This document shows, piece by piece, positions 23,562 to 34,183 of a stretch of 64,000 nucleotides of DNA. This DNA is from Tetracentron sinense (taxonomy: Eukaryota > Streptophyta > Magnoliopsida > Trochodendrales > Trochodendraceae): NCBI GenBank assembly GCA_015143295.1, contig CM026565.1:33426052-33490051 (forward strand), in the 5' to 3' direction. Made by a program: the position numbers and the translations under genes. The stretch's first letter is position 1; each line of letters opens with the position of its first letter. A model generated the notes under the pieces. The model did no database searches. It was not told where the DNA came from and saw only the letters and a program-made list of their open reading frames with translations.

Positions 23562-25886
23562 ATGGACTGTTCTAAAGAAGTGGAAGGTAAGCGAATTCAT
23601 GATCGTTTCAAGGAGAACACTAAATCTGTAAGGTGTGTTTGGTTTCCTGTGATCATAGTTGGCGCCGGCCCGTCGGGTCTCTCTGTAGCAGCTTGTCTCA
23701 AGGAAAGAGGAGTCACCAGTTTGATCCTCGAGAAGTCTAATTGCATAGCTTCTTTGTGGCAGCTCAAGACCTACGACCGTCTTCGCCTTCATCTTCCCAA
23801 GCAATTCTGTGAACTACCCCTGATGCCATTTCCCGCCAATTTCCCTACTTACCCAACAAAGAAGCAGTTTGTGGATTACTTGGAGTCTTATGCAAAGCAC
23901 TTCAATCTACAGCCAGAATTCAATCAAACGGTGGAGAGTGCAGAGTATGACCATGGGTTTTGGAGGGTTAGGACTGTTGGATTGAAGAACGAGGAGATGG
24001 AGTATGCTTGTCGGTCCTTAATCGTCGCGACCGGAGAAAACGCCGAGATAGTGATGCCGGAGATTGAAGGAATGGGTGTGTTCTTAGGGCCTATTGTTCA
24101 TACTAGTTCATATAAGAGCGGTGATGCTTTTCGTGGGATGAAAGTATTGGTAGTTGGGTGTGGGAATTCGGGGATGGAGGTGTGTTTGGATCTCTGCAAC
24201 CATAATGCTCGCCCATCTATTGTAGTTAGAGATAAGGTAAGGCTTTTCTTTGTACTCAATCTCCTTGGCTTTCCTAATTATTTAACCAAATACCCATTAC
24301 AGATTTTTCTGCCTTTATTCCTTAACTTTGAATTTTGCAAATAAATAAGCAAAACCCAGTTGGGAATTTTTAACTTTCTTTAAAGTTCCAAATAGATAAA
24401 CGCCCAGATGGGAATTTTTTTAGTTTTTGGAAGTTCCAGATATACCAGAAAAAACGGTAAGGTTTCATCTCGAATTTCCAGATAGCTAGGCACAAGAAAA
24501 TACCCAGTAAAGGTTTTTATCAGAATCACAAATTTTGAATAATATAAGCAAATCCCAGTTAATTAAATTTTCTAGGAACCCAAACTGGAATTCCTTCTCT
24601 GATACGAGCATCATTGAATTCAGGATAGTGTAACTGTTTCTTAGTGCAACAGTTGTATTGCTAGACTTCAAGTACCAACGATTTATTCAGAAAAAGACGA
24701 ATTTTTGTTATTATCGAGTTTTAAAAATCTCTTTGTTCTTTCACTTTCTTGGGATTCGCTCGCATGCGCGATACTGTTAAGAATTCAGGATCTTTTTTTT
24801 TTTTTTTCGGTTTTTTGGTAGGAGAAGAATTCAGGATCTTATTTCATACACCTTATATCTTTTATTTTTCATATATAGATCTTTGTCTGTAAAGAACCAG
24901 ATACAGAATTGTGAAAAAATAATATGGAACCATGGCCTAGAAACAAGTAAGTAGCCCCCCCCCCCTTTAACAAGGAATGGGGTTCACACATCATCTCATC
25001 TTTAGTCTCTCTTTCAAACTTTTTAGCTTTTGGGGAACCTTTTTTTGGGTTGCAGGTGCACGTCTTGCCCCGGGACATGCTGGGAAGATCAACTTTTGGG
25101 CTGTCCATGTTGTTGCTCAAGTGGCTCCCGGTACGCCTTGTCGACAGGATCTTACTCTTGGTATCGCATTTCATGCTCGGCGACACGGCCAGTCTCGGTC
25201 TCAATCGCCCCCCAATTGGTCCGCTCGAACTCAAGTCCATGTCTGGCAAGACACCCATATTGGACGTAGGGACACTTGCTAAGATTAAAAGTGGGGATAT
25301 CAAGGTCCTAGTCTAATTTCAGAATCACAACATTTTATTTATGAATTATAAGTGTATATAGTAACAATACTCTTATACTCACGTATGTTCTTAATGGTAC
25401 TGTAGGTACGCCCAGGTATAAAAAGACTAACATATTGCACAGCAGAGTTTGTTGATGGGAGGGTGGAGAAATTTGATGCTGTTATCTTTGCTACAGGTTA
25501 CAAAAGCAACGTACCCTCTTGGTTAAAGGTAATTTAATTTTATGATTATGGTTCACAAAAAGAGCGAAATTCCAAATTAAAAGATAGTGATTGGGGGTTT
25601 GAATTTTCAGGACAGAGATTTGTTTTGTGAGGAAGATGGGCTGCCTCAGAGGCCATTCCCAAATGGGTGGAAAGGGAAGTGTGGGCTATACGCTGTGGGG
25701 TTCACGAAACGTGGTCTGCTTGGTGTGTCTATGGACGCAAAGAGGATTGCACAAGATATCGAGCGTTGCTGCAAAGCTGAGGCCAAACTAGAAGAGGAAC
25801 CATATCGTCTGTGTTCTTCCCTATGGCCTGGGTGTTTGATGGCCAGGATCTACTGCACAGTTGTTAAATCCATACAGCCAACTTGA
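23562..25886 (+). CDS. YUC2/YUC6-like: YUCCA flavin-containing monooxygenase (indole-3-pyruvate monooxygenase), four exons
   Basis: The product catalyses the last step of the main auxin pathway, converting indole-3-pyruvate to indole-3-acetic acid with NADPH and O2 (family knowledge). Exons are 23562-24236, 25056-25304, 25406-25528 and 25611-25886, all joined in phase 0 at GT-AG introns of 819, 101 and 82 bases, giving 440 residues. Seen in the protein: FAD-binding GAGPSG at residues 34-39; the ATG motif near 156-158; the FMO signature [11 protein letters not shown] at 174-184; NADPH-binding GCGNSG at 199-204; a second ATGY motif at 338-341. The N-terminus with an EVEGKRIHD motif and the four-exon layout suggest the YUC2/YUC6 clade, but this was not tested by a tree. 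Length is slightly above the usual 410-430. No frameshift or lost key residue is visible, so the gene looks functional. If intron 1 were retained, translation would stop at 24342. Confidence 0.95.
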
Positions 25887-26176
25887 TCCTAGCCTTCAAA
25901 CACTTATGACCACAGGGATGAACCCAGTGTTGGTACGAAAGAAGTTGCTCCATTTATGGAAAATGAAAATGACAAAGAAAAGAGAATTGGATCCTTGCAA
26001 CGAAGCAAGGCTTTGGGAAGTAGGAATTGAGAGGGAAAGAAGGGTATTGTTGGTGGGGGGGCACCTCGATTACTTTCTGTACATCTTGTACACACCAATT
26101 TTCACTAATTAGGTGTGATTTTAGGGTGGAGGGTTAGTATTAGTTCCTAGGTAGATTAGGTAGTGGTGTTGGTGAT

Positions 26177-26348
26177 GAGATCGCGATTTAAAACTCTCCC
26201 CCGAGTTCAATCGCATCCACAGGTCAACACGTGTCCCTTTTAACCTCTTAAGCACAGTTAATAGGGGTTAAAATTAAGGGATACGTGTTGACATGTGGGT
26301 GCGGCTAAACTTGGGGAGAGTTCAATCGCGATTGATTGATCCGATCTC
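26177..26348. mobile_element. MULE-type MITE, family B (GAGATCG ends), 9-bp TSD
   Basis: A compact 172-bp copy: GAGATCGCGATT ... GATCCGATCTC, with GTTGGTGAT (26168-26176) and GTTGGTGAC (26349-26357) as 9-bp flanks differing at one base. It contains the inverted pair CAACACGTGTCCCTT / AAGGGATACGTGTTG. It sits less than 300 bases after the YUCCA stop codon, probably in or near the 3' UTR. Confidence 0.8.
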
Positions 26349-26607
26349 GTTGGTGACTGTGTTTAACCTATATTTCAACTGAGTTTGAGATGAGTAGAAA
26401 TCTGATGTTTTCCTTAGTATAAACCTTTGTATTGTATTATTGAATTTTGATTGAGTTGTGGTGTAACTTGAAAAAGATTAAGGGTCCCTTCTTGTGGCCT
26501 CTCCAAATGATTTCAGTACTATACATATGATTATCGAGTATAGAAGGAAATATAGGAATGGAGCTTAGCAGAATCATGGATCAAGTTGCAGCGTGCCTGT
26601 AGCGTCG

Positions 26608-26725
26608 ATAAAATATGATCAGTCAAACACCATATTAATGGGTTAATCCTAACTGCCTGATTTATCGATCCGAGTTTTAGCGCGGGATTAAGGTTGAGAT
26701 TTGACTGATCGAATTTTTGTAGATA
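26608..26725. repeat. Small TIR element
   Basis: AAATATGATCAGTCAAAC at the left and TTTGACTGATCGAATTTT at the right are imperfect inverted repeats enclosing about 80 bases. No target duplication seen. Confidence 0.4.
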
Positions 26726-28051
26726 CTACCATAGATTCTAATTCCACAAAACAAAAGGAGAGGGAAAGAGAAATGTAAAGTAACACCTCCCTTGTTTGTT
26801 TTTTAGGGTAATAGAGGGTGTCTCAACCCTGACAAGGAAAGAGTAGTTCCTTCAAATACACGCAATCACCCACAAACCACCACGTGCATAACACCTTCTT
26901 GATTGCTCAAGTGATATGAAATATATCTTCTGTTTCGAGTCTTCATTTGACGTGTGGCCGTTGAAATGCCTACCATCACCAAAAAAAAATGTAAAGTTAA
27001 TATAGACTGGTCATATAGAGTTTGAACACAGAAAAACAAATTTACAGATCAATGTTCACTATCCTCACTGTCATATCACTTGTTTTTTATTTTAAGATCC
27101 TCATTTCCAAACATCAATTCAGTCTCATTAACAACATGGACCACCACTCCTCGCGAGCGATACAATCACTATCGCGCTTTGATCCGTACAAATACTGGTT
27201 GAGGGTATGTGGCACCAAAATGTAGAGGACAATGAGTTCAATGTCGGCATGAACAACGACGTGACAAATGTATGGCCATTTTATAAGGGTACGTAGATCA
27301 AGCTTGTGGGTATGGGATCAACTGCCATAGTATTCATGAAGAGATGATGTAGAAGAATAGTATTATCAACTGTATGTATGAGGCTATGTATAAATACGCG
27401 TGCGACTATACAATATACCATATTGAACAATAGCTAAGATTCGTATTAAAAATGGTATTCACTACTATGTATAATGTATGTGTATGTGTATAAGAGTATA
27501 GCTAGGTTTGAGGAGAATGGTACAAGGGAGGGGGTTGGTTAGGGTTTAAAGAAGTGTAGGTGGTGGGGTTTATTCCGACCGGATTTGAGTTGATGAGCAC
27601 AAACAAATCGAATCTTGGGCTTGAGAATAACACTAATCCTAGATAGAAAAAGAGAGGAAGAGATTCTATCAACATCAAAGGGTTTCTACTTCCAAAATAC
27701 TATTTAGGGAATGCAAGGGGCCTACACTACATATTGTTGCATGGCCCATCAGATCCCATATGGGCTTTGCCACTATCAACTGTCGACTCTTCTCTCCTTT
27801 AACCTTTTCTTTGGCAATTACATATATAGGATTTAGTTTTAATTATAATAAATAATTAAATAAATGAGAAAAAGAAAAATGACTGTTTCGTACTCCATTT
27901 TGAGTTTAAATATGAACAGGAGCTCCGGTTCAAAAGTTATTCGGAGCTCCCAAAAACAAGCTTAAATGATAGAGGCATTTTTGAGAAATACACAAACTGA
28001 GTAGGGTATTTTTTTTTCCAAAGAGTTTTGTGTATTTTCCAAATACTCCCT
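26726..28051. other. Intergenic stretch
   Basis: No gene supported; a short frame at 27022-27225 has no recognisable domain. A small GAGCTCC hairpin (TGAACAGGAGCTCCGGTTC, from about 27913) belongs to the dispersed family also seen at 7129 and 49231. Confidence 0.4.
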
Positions 28052-28215
28052 GTAACCCCAAAGGGGTGGACCAGTGGTTCCTAGGCCTTTCCCCAAGTGG
28101 GAGGTCCTGGGTTCCATTTCTCACTCCCCCTTTGGGGCCAGCCCCACATGGGTTTACCAGGACTTACCTGGTGTGGCGGGTTGCGCCTCATGTCGTACCC
28201 TTGGGGTATTTTTAA
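28052..28215 (+). mobile_element. tRNA-derived SINE
   Basis: A good box A (GTGGACCAGTGG, about 28066-28077) and box B (GGTTCCATTTC, 28110-28120) are spaced as in a tRNA-derived pol III promoter. A tRNA-unrelated body runs to about 28215. The CCCCAAAGGGG start and TTTGGGGCC are internal inverted words. The target duplication and tail are not clear. Confidence 0.65.
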
Positions 28216-31200
28216 ACCCTTAACTTTTCTTTTGGGTACAAGGCATCATTTATCTGCTGTAAATGGTAAGTGAGCCTCCATCATCTACAGATCCCGGTTT
28301 TGTATCAAATTTTAAAAATTCTCCTCCACCATCCAACTAAAATTCTTTAACCCTCTCATCAAGTTGGTTTTTAACCATTTTATTGACTGCTTCATTTACT
28401 TAACTACAAACTAAGCATAAAAATAAAATTTTGAACTGAATTTGTTGTGCAGTCCCAACAAATCTAAATGCCTTTCTTTTCTTTGTGTGGTAGGAGGTAA
28501 GTTAACACCTATAACACACACACACTCAATCTGGCCTAAGGTAACTTAAATGCCTTTTAAAAAAAAAGTGAAATGTTATCATGTAAGTAACACACACTCT
28601 AAACTCAGACACACAGCCAGACCTAAGGTAGCCACTAAGGTGGTGCCAATAAGGGTAGGTCCAAGCAACCATTGCAAAACGGCAAAACTCACCTAAATGC
28701 CTTCTTATAATGTAGAAACATATGAACTTCTATTGCTAGGGAGAAATGTTAGTCTACAGCTTTTTTCCCACTTACAGCCAGGACAAAGTAAGCTTTATCT
28801 AATTATCAACTAAACTAAGCTACATTCATGTTTTTAATAGAATAGACTTTTTTTGAATTAGAAATAAACAAAGCCATTGATGCATGATTTGCTTTGAAGC
28901 CCTGCTTAGACCAAGTTTTAAAATAATGGATCCTTTTGTTCTCCCATGGCATATAGTCCTCAGTAATGCTATCCATAATTACTTTGGCACTTAATTAAAG
29001 TAATAATTTTTTATTTGAAAAAAAATAATTATTATAATTTTTTCTGTAAGACTAAACTGTTACAAAAACAACCTGTTAAAGCAAAAGTTATGTAAGAGTA
29101 TGAAATTCCGAGAGCCGCATACATTCCTCACTCCTTTTTCCTTGCCCTCGTACTCGTACCACCTTGGTTTCTTCCATTGACCAGTTACAGACCTTTCCTT
29201 ACCAATCAACACTTCTACCAGCTTATAAGAAAGGCTTAATGGTCCACAAGCTCCTCATAGCCACAAGGTGACTATATATGAAGAGCCCACGACTTGCCCA
29301 AACGTACGTATACATGTTGCACATGCCCATCGATCTGGACCATCCAAGTGATGGGTATACTGCTTTTATTGTACCTTCCAAAAGAAATACTTCTTTTATT
29401 GTTTGTGGTCCAAAATCATTAATAATCGTAACCATTTGATTAATGTACTTTTCATCTGGACCATTTCTCATTAGATAATTGACAAACATAAGTGATGCTT
29501 AGGGATAAACCAAATTGAGGATGATGGTATAGATACCCATAGGGTGGTGGGTGTCAATGGGTTGGGTAAATGTACCCTTGAATGGAACCCCGGACTCATT
29601 TATAAACCGGTTGAAAAAGGCAAACCAAAACTAAACCCAGTTAGGAACCCACACCCCTAAATCACCTCCGAACAAATTCTGAAAAAAGAAAAGATAATAA
29701 ATTATTATCTACTAAACTAAAATACTTAAATTTGATAAATAATATATTAAACTATGTACGTAATTATACATGAATCTTAATACACTAACAAATGAAGAAT
29801 GCTAGCCCGCCTTAGTCTATCAATTCAAAAAAAAAATATACTTTCTCCCTTTCGGGTTTTTGTCGAACAAGTTGGGGAAGCGATGTTTGCCCTATTGGTT
29901 GTTTGTGCATAGCGCCACATCGTTTGGTCAGGGATCTAGTCCCATTAGGGTGTGCATGGTTGAAATCTCCACCCTTGACTAACCTAAAACAGATACAAAC
30001 CCTTAAAGAAAAAAAAATCCACACCTAGGGCTGTGAATGGATTATATTTGGATTGGATCCGAATCCGATTTGATATCAGTTAGGTTTTGAATTGTCCAAT
30101 ATGAATCTGAATCCGATTATTTATTGAAGAATTTGATCCAAATCCGATCCAATTAATATTAATATATCTAAACATTATAATTTTTTTTTTTTGGTCACTA
30201 ACATTATAATTTTATTTAGAAAGTTTAAAAAAGTGTTAATACTATGATATATTTATGAAGTTATTGTTATTATTATTATTATTATTATGTAATGTAATTG
30301 AATTGAATCCTTACAAATCCGAATCCAACCCAATTATAATCCCATTCAAGATCTCAAGATTTGTATTCGATCCGTATTCTTGCCAATATTACAAAAATTT
30401 GACAAAAAGTCTGTCTGCTTTGTTTGCCCTCTATAAGAATAGGCTAAAGTGACCACCTATAGAATCTCTATAAGGAGATAAAAAGGAGTTTCCTACTGCT
30501 GAGAGATATTATGATTAAGGCATTCCGCCACAAAATCTTTGACTCCACATGTTATGGATTTGAAAGCATGTTGCATGTCAGCGCCCGATTTTCTTTCAAG
30601 ATTTGGTCAACATGGACAAAGATTCTCTCTCCCACCATCACTTGCACAAGCATGTATATAAGCTTCAAATGGAAGATTCAAACTCCACTTTGCACAAGCA
30701 CATACATAAGCCTCAAATAGAAGATTCAATCTCCACTTTCTTTCTGTTTCAAACTCAAATCTCAGCAAAACCCAGTAAAAATCTCTTCTTCTTTTCTCGC
30801 TTTCTGTATTTACATCGTTCTAAGCTGTTCATCCATGTGTGCTTGTGTGTCTTTGAGAGAGACAGCAAGACTAAGAGTCTCACTCTCCCATTTTTCTGTT
30901 TTCATCACAAGAGTATTTAAAGGAGGGCATTCAACCCACGTAACTCACTTTTCCAATGGCCTTGTCGTCTTTCTCTAGGAATCTCAATGGTACTTGGTGG
31001 AATCTTCCCTAGCTCTGAAATGTTGCTCACTAGAAACAAATTGCATAGAAACACGTTGAGAAATTCTAGCCTTAGTCTCAGATTTCCAAAGTCTCGCATA
31101 GTGATTAGTGTCGCTACATCTCCCTATTACCTTGAGATAGGGTGCAAACCATTATAACTAACTAGTTTCTTATTTTTTTAAGCTATATTGAAGAGGTTGC

Positions 31201-31504
31201 AATGCCACATGTTACTAACACTGTGCGACTTCAAAAATAAAATTTGATTTGCAAAATATTAAACATACTCTCACAATCAAGAGAACTGACACAAAGTCAT
31301 GTATTATATTATTTAAAAATGGGAAGAGTAGGAAATGTGACGGTATGATTAGCATTCTTCTGCATGTAATGTAAAAGGATTTTGTTGTACCCATGCCCCC
31401 AAAGTATTTATCAGTTTGCCAAGACTTGAGCGATATGATTAAGGCCGCTCTTACCAATGTAGAAATAAGAGTCTGTTGATTAATTTAGTGAAGCTCTAAA
31501 CTAA
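28216..31504. other. Intergenic stretch with decayed repeats
   Basis: No gene supported. It includes a probable hAT-like remnant at about 29538-29660 (GGTGGTGGGTGTCAATGGG / AACCCACACCCCTA), a second at 30027-30390 (CTAGGGCTGTGAATGG, GATCCGAATCCGAT words, with an ATT microsatellite at about 30260-30289), and a 48-bp tandem duplication at 30643-30738. A dispersed CACAGCCAGAC-TAAGGTAGCC repeat occurs here (28612) and at 35664. Confidence 0.45.
30643..30738. repeat. 48-bp tandem duplication
   Basis: TGCACAAGCATGTATATAAG... at 30643-30690 is repeated with a few changes at 30691-30738. The surrounding DNA is CT-rich and leader-like, but I see no gene attached. Confidence 0.75.
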
Positions 31505-31800
31505 GGTGGCGTTTGATAACACTATTCTAAATAGGTAGAGCTTAGTTGAAAATTATGCTTAGTTAGACTTTAGATTGTTAAGTTGAACGTTAATTGCATG
31601 TCTATATCTGTTTTAAAGTACCTCTAAAATATAAAGTAGCTATAAGCTATTTTTTAAAATAGAGGTTTTTACTTCTAAAATCTCTTATTCAAAAAGATGT
31701 AGACATGCAATTAACCTTCAATTTAACAATTTAAAGTCTAACTATGCATAATTTTCAAATAAGCTCTACCGGTTTTAGATTAGTGTTACCAAACGCCACC
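31505..31800. mobile_element. PIF/Harbinger (Tourist-like) MITE with TAA duplication
   Basis: Starts GGTGGCGTTTGATAACACT and ends AGTGTTACCAAACGCCACC, flanked by TAA at 31502-31504 and 31801-31803. The 296-bp element is an inverted repeat over most of its length. The 3-bp TAA duplication and the length fit Tourist-like elements. A fragment of the same sequence, in inverse, recurs at about 32795-32860. Confidence 0.85.
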
Positions 31801-31937
31801 TAAGTTTGGAAATCTAACCAAATCAACCTAATCTAAATTTTGGAACCAGGTTCTTTTTTTTTTGGTTAAACACAATAACCCACACACACATACCCCAGGC
31901 CACAAGGCTATTGCACCCACACCCTCTTGCAACTAGG

Positions 31938-32545
31938 CAGGGGCGGAGCCGCGGGGGGGGGGCGCATGGCCCCCCCAAAATTTTTGGAATTCCTTATAAG
32001 TTTGGTATGAAATAGTGGCCCTCAAAATTTTTAATTTTTTCAATATAATTGCCCCCCACCCATTTTTTTTGTCTTATATGTATTAGTGGCCCCTCCAATT
32101 TTTTTCACATATATAGTGGGCCCTCCAATGGAGTCCCTTTATTAGGTCACCACGTGTCTGTATTGAGACACCCCTTAACTATGGTTAAAAATCACTCTTT
32201 CTTAGAGTTCACCTACTTATCCTTGGTTTTTAGAAAAAAGTATTAAATTTTTTTAGACTTAAGAGTTAGTGAATTTTAACTATGGTTTAAAATTTTTGAT
32301 ATTTTTTTTTAAAACCAAGGATATGTGGGTGAATCTTAACCACAATTAAGGGTATCAATAGGAACATGTGGCGATCTCAAGGACATTACCTGAAAAAAAT
32401 TCTTAAAATAAAGAAAACTACCCCAAAATTTTTTTTCTTATGGGCTACGCCCCCGAACCCCCAAGTTCCGTACTTACAAATCCTATAGTTTTTTTTATAT
32501 ATGTATTTCGGCCCCCCCAATGAAAAATTCCTGGCTTCGCCCTTG
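31938..32545. mobile_element. hAT-type element with exact 8-bp TSD, shared module nested inside
   Basis: The ends CAGGGGCGGAGCC and GGCTTCGCCCTTG are inverted repeats (11 of 13). The flanks CAACTAGG at 31930-31937 and 32546-32553 are identical. The 8-bp duplication and CAGGG-type end fit the hAT superfamily. A copy of the shared MITE module (TTAACTATGGTTAA ... TCTTAACCACAATTAAGG, about 32128-32392) is inserted inside. No transposase. Confidence 0.85.
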
Positions 32546-32644
32546 CAACTAGGTCTATTCAGTTGTCTAAATTGATATTTATTCTAATTTGGAAACGAGG
32601 GTATCTAGGCCTCTTAGAGCACTTGACTTTTCCCTTGGGCATGT

Positions 32645-32790
32645 GCAATACCCCCCAAGCCACACGCACCAGGTAAGATTGGATTACTCCCTGAGGGTGG
32701 CCAATAGGGGGGGGATTCGAATTCAAGACCTCCGCTTCCTGATGCATGGTCCTGGCCAACAGCCCAACCCCCTATTGGTTAGAGAGATTT
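32645..32790 (-). mobile_element. tRNA-derived SINE, minus strand (same family as 42411)
   Basis: Read on the minus strand it has GGAGGTCTTGAATTCGAATCC (a box-B-like core) followed by TTGGCCACCCTCAGG. The same order (GGAGGTCTTGAATTCGAGTCC, TTGGCCACCTTCAGG) occurs in the SINE at 42411-42573. Ends are approximate and no duplication was resolved. Confidence 0.6.
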
Positions 32791-33253
32791 TAAAGGTAAA
32801 AACTTCTACTTTAAAAAGTAGCTCATACTTTGTATTTTAGAGGTACTTAAAAAAGATGTAAGATTATATTAGCAGTTTGATATATACCAACACTATCTCC
32901 TTTGCACCTGATTATGAGGTTTCCTTACAATTCTCTGTTCTGCCTCGCAAACTCAAACTCATGGGGATTGAAAGGTCTAAATGTTTGTGCTTCACCGAGT
33001 ATTAAGTCAATCAAATTTGATTATATGTTGGTTGCAAATTCTTTTGTTTCTCTCTCCTACTACTCTATGGTTAGCCTAGTATTGGAGGGAATTTATTGAT
33101 ACTCGGTAGCCTGGTTTCAGTTATAATATTCATCATATTTACAGGGAATCAAATTCAATAAAAGATTTATTTGCTAATAATGTTTGTTTAACCCAAAGTT
33201 TGGATTTACTTAGTTCTATTGTGGAGGTTCCTAATCCGGTTGAAGGTCTTAAC

Positions 33254-34178
33254 TATGGACCGGGGGGGGGGGAGCGATGCCATCAAGGGGTATTCTCAAG
33301 ATAATATGACAAACACACAATACACAAGGTATACATGGTTCACTCATTTCTCAGGCTACATCCACACTAGAAACGATCCAAATATACTTCCACTAATTAA
33401 AGAGAATATTACATGAGAGAAGATAAATAAGAATATACATGCTTAAAGACTCCACCACAACCGGGGGAGGGGGCAGAAGTGATACTATCATAGGGTATTC
33501 TCAAGATAATATGACAAACACATAATACACAAGATATACGTGGTTCACTCATCTCCCGAGTTACATCCACGTTAGAAACAGTCTAAATATACTTCTACTA
33601 ATTAAAGAGAAGATTACTTGAGAGAAGATAAACAAGAATATACATGCTCAAAGACTCCACCACATCCCTTAAAAGACACTCACATAACCCACAATTCTTT
33701 GTTTATTCTCTCAACTCAAATCTGAGTTAAACTCGAATCCTTTTAGGACAAAGGAAACACAAAACTCAACCGTTGCACACCGAACCATTACTCTTTCACA
33801 TTGAGAGCACAACGAGATAAAGCCGTGAGGACACTCTCCTCTTTTGAGAGCTATAGAGGGCTTTCCATGGGAGACGCCTCCTCTCACCATGGAAGCCCTA
33901 CCCACACCTCACATCTTGCTTTCTCTCACTCTTAAGGTTCTTTCTTGTTTGACTATACTTAAGCCTTCACCCTAGACTTATTTATAGGCACAAAGTAATT
34001 CCTAAACCAATTAGGAATTTCCCAAAAAAAACAATTCATACACCAATTAAGACTTTTCCAAATCAATTAAGATATTACCTTAGATTCTAATCACAAAAAA
34101 ATTAGGACTTTCCAAAATTCTAATAACTCCACAAATTAGAATTTTAACCAAAATAAAATTCTAAGGCAATTTCCAACA
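33254..34178 (-). mobile_element. Solo LTR (probably Copia type), minus strand, with internal duplication
   Basis: On the minus strand the sequence starts TGTTGGAAATTGCC and ends CCATA. It is flanked by perfect 5-bp duplications TTAAC at 33249-33253 and 34179-34183. A TATA box (TATAAATA on the minus strand) lies at 33979-33986, and the text downstream (AACCACGTATATCTTGTGTA) resembles the R/U5 part of plant Copia LTRs. No primer site or internal domain follows, so it is a solo LTR of 925 bp. The terminal CA has become TA. Short frames in this interval are not genes. Confidence 0.8.
33258..33667. repeat. 205-bp tandem duplication inside the solo LTR
   Basis: Two diverged copies offset by 205 bases share CAAGATAATATGACAAACACA, ATTAAAGAGAA and AAGACTCCACCACA. 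Each starts with a G-rich stretch (GGGGGGGGGGAG / GGGGGAGGGGGC). The duplicated part is the U5-side half of the LTR. Confidence 0.85.
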
Positions 34179-34183
34179 TTAAC

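Noticed and set aside
24869-25303. 144-residue minus-strand frame
   Set aside because: Antisense shadow of YUCCA exon 2.
29812-30024. Possible tRNA-like or SINE segment (GGGATCTAGTCCC)
   Set aside because: A box-B-like word alone, without a box A at the right distance, tail or duplication.
30603-30920. 105-residue frame in leader-like DNA
   Set aside because: It is partly made by a 48-bp tandem duplication and has no recognisable domain; no start or splice support.
33711-33905. Minus-strand frame of 64 residues
   Set aside because: It lies within the solo LTR and has no retroelement domain.
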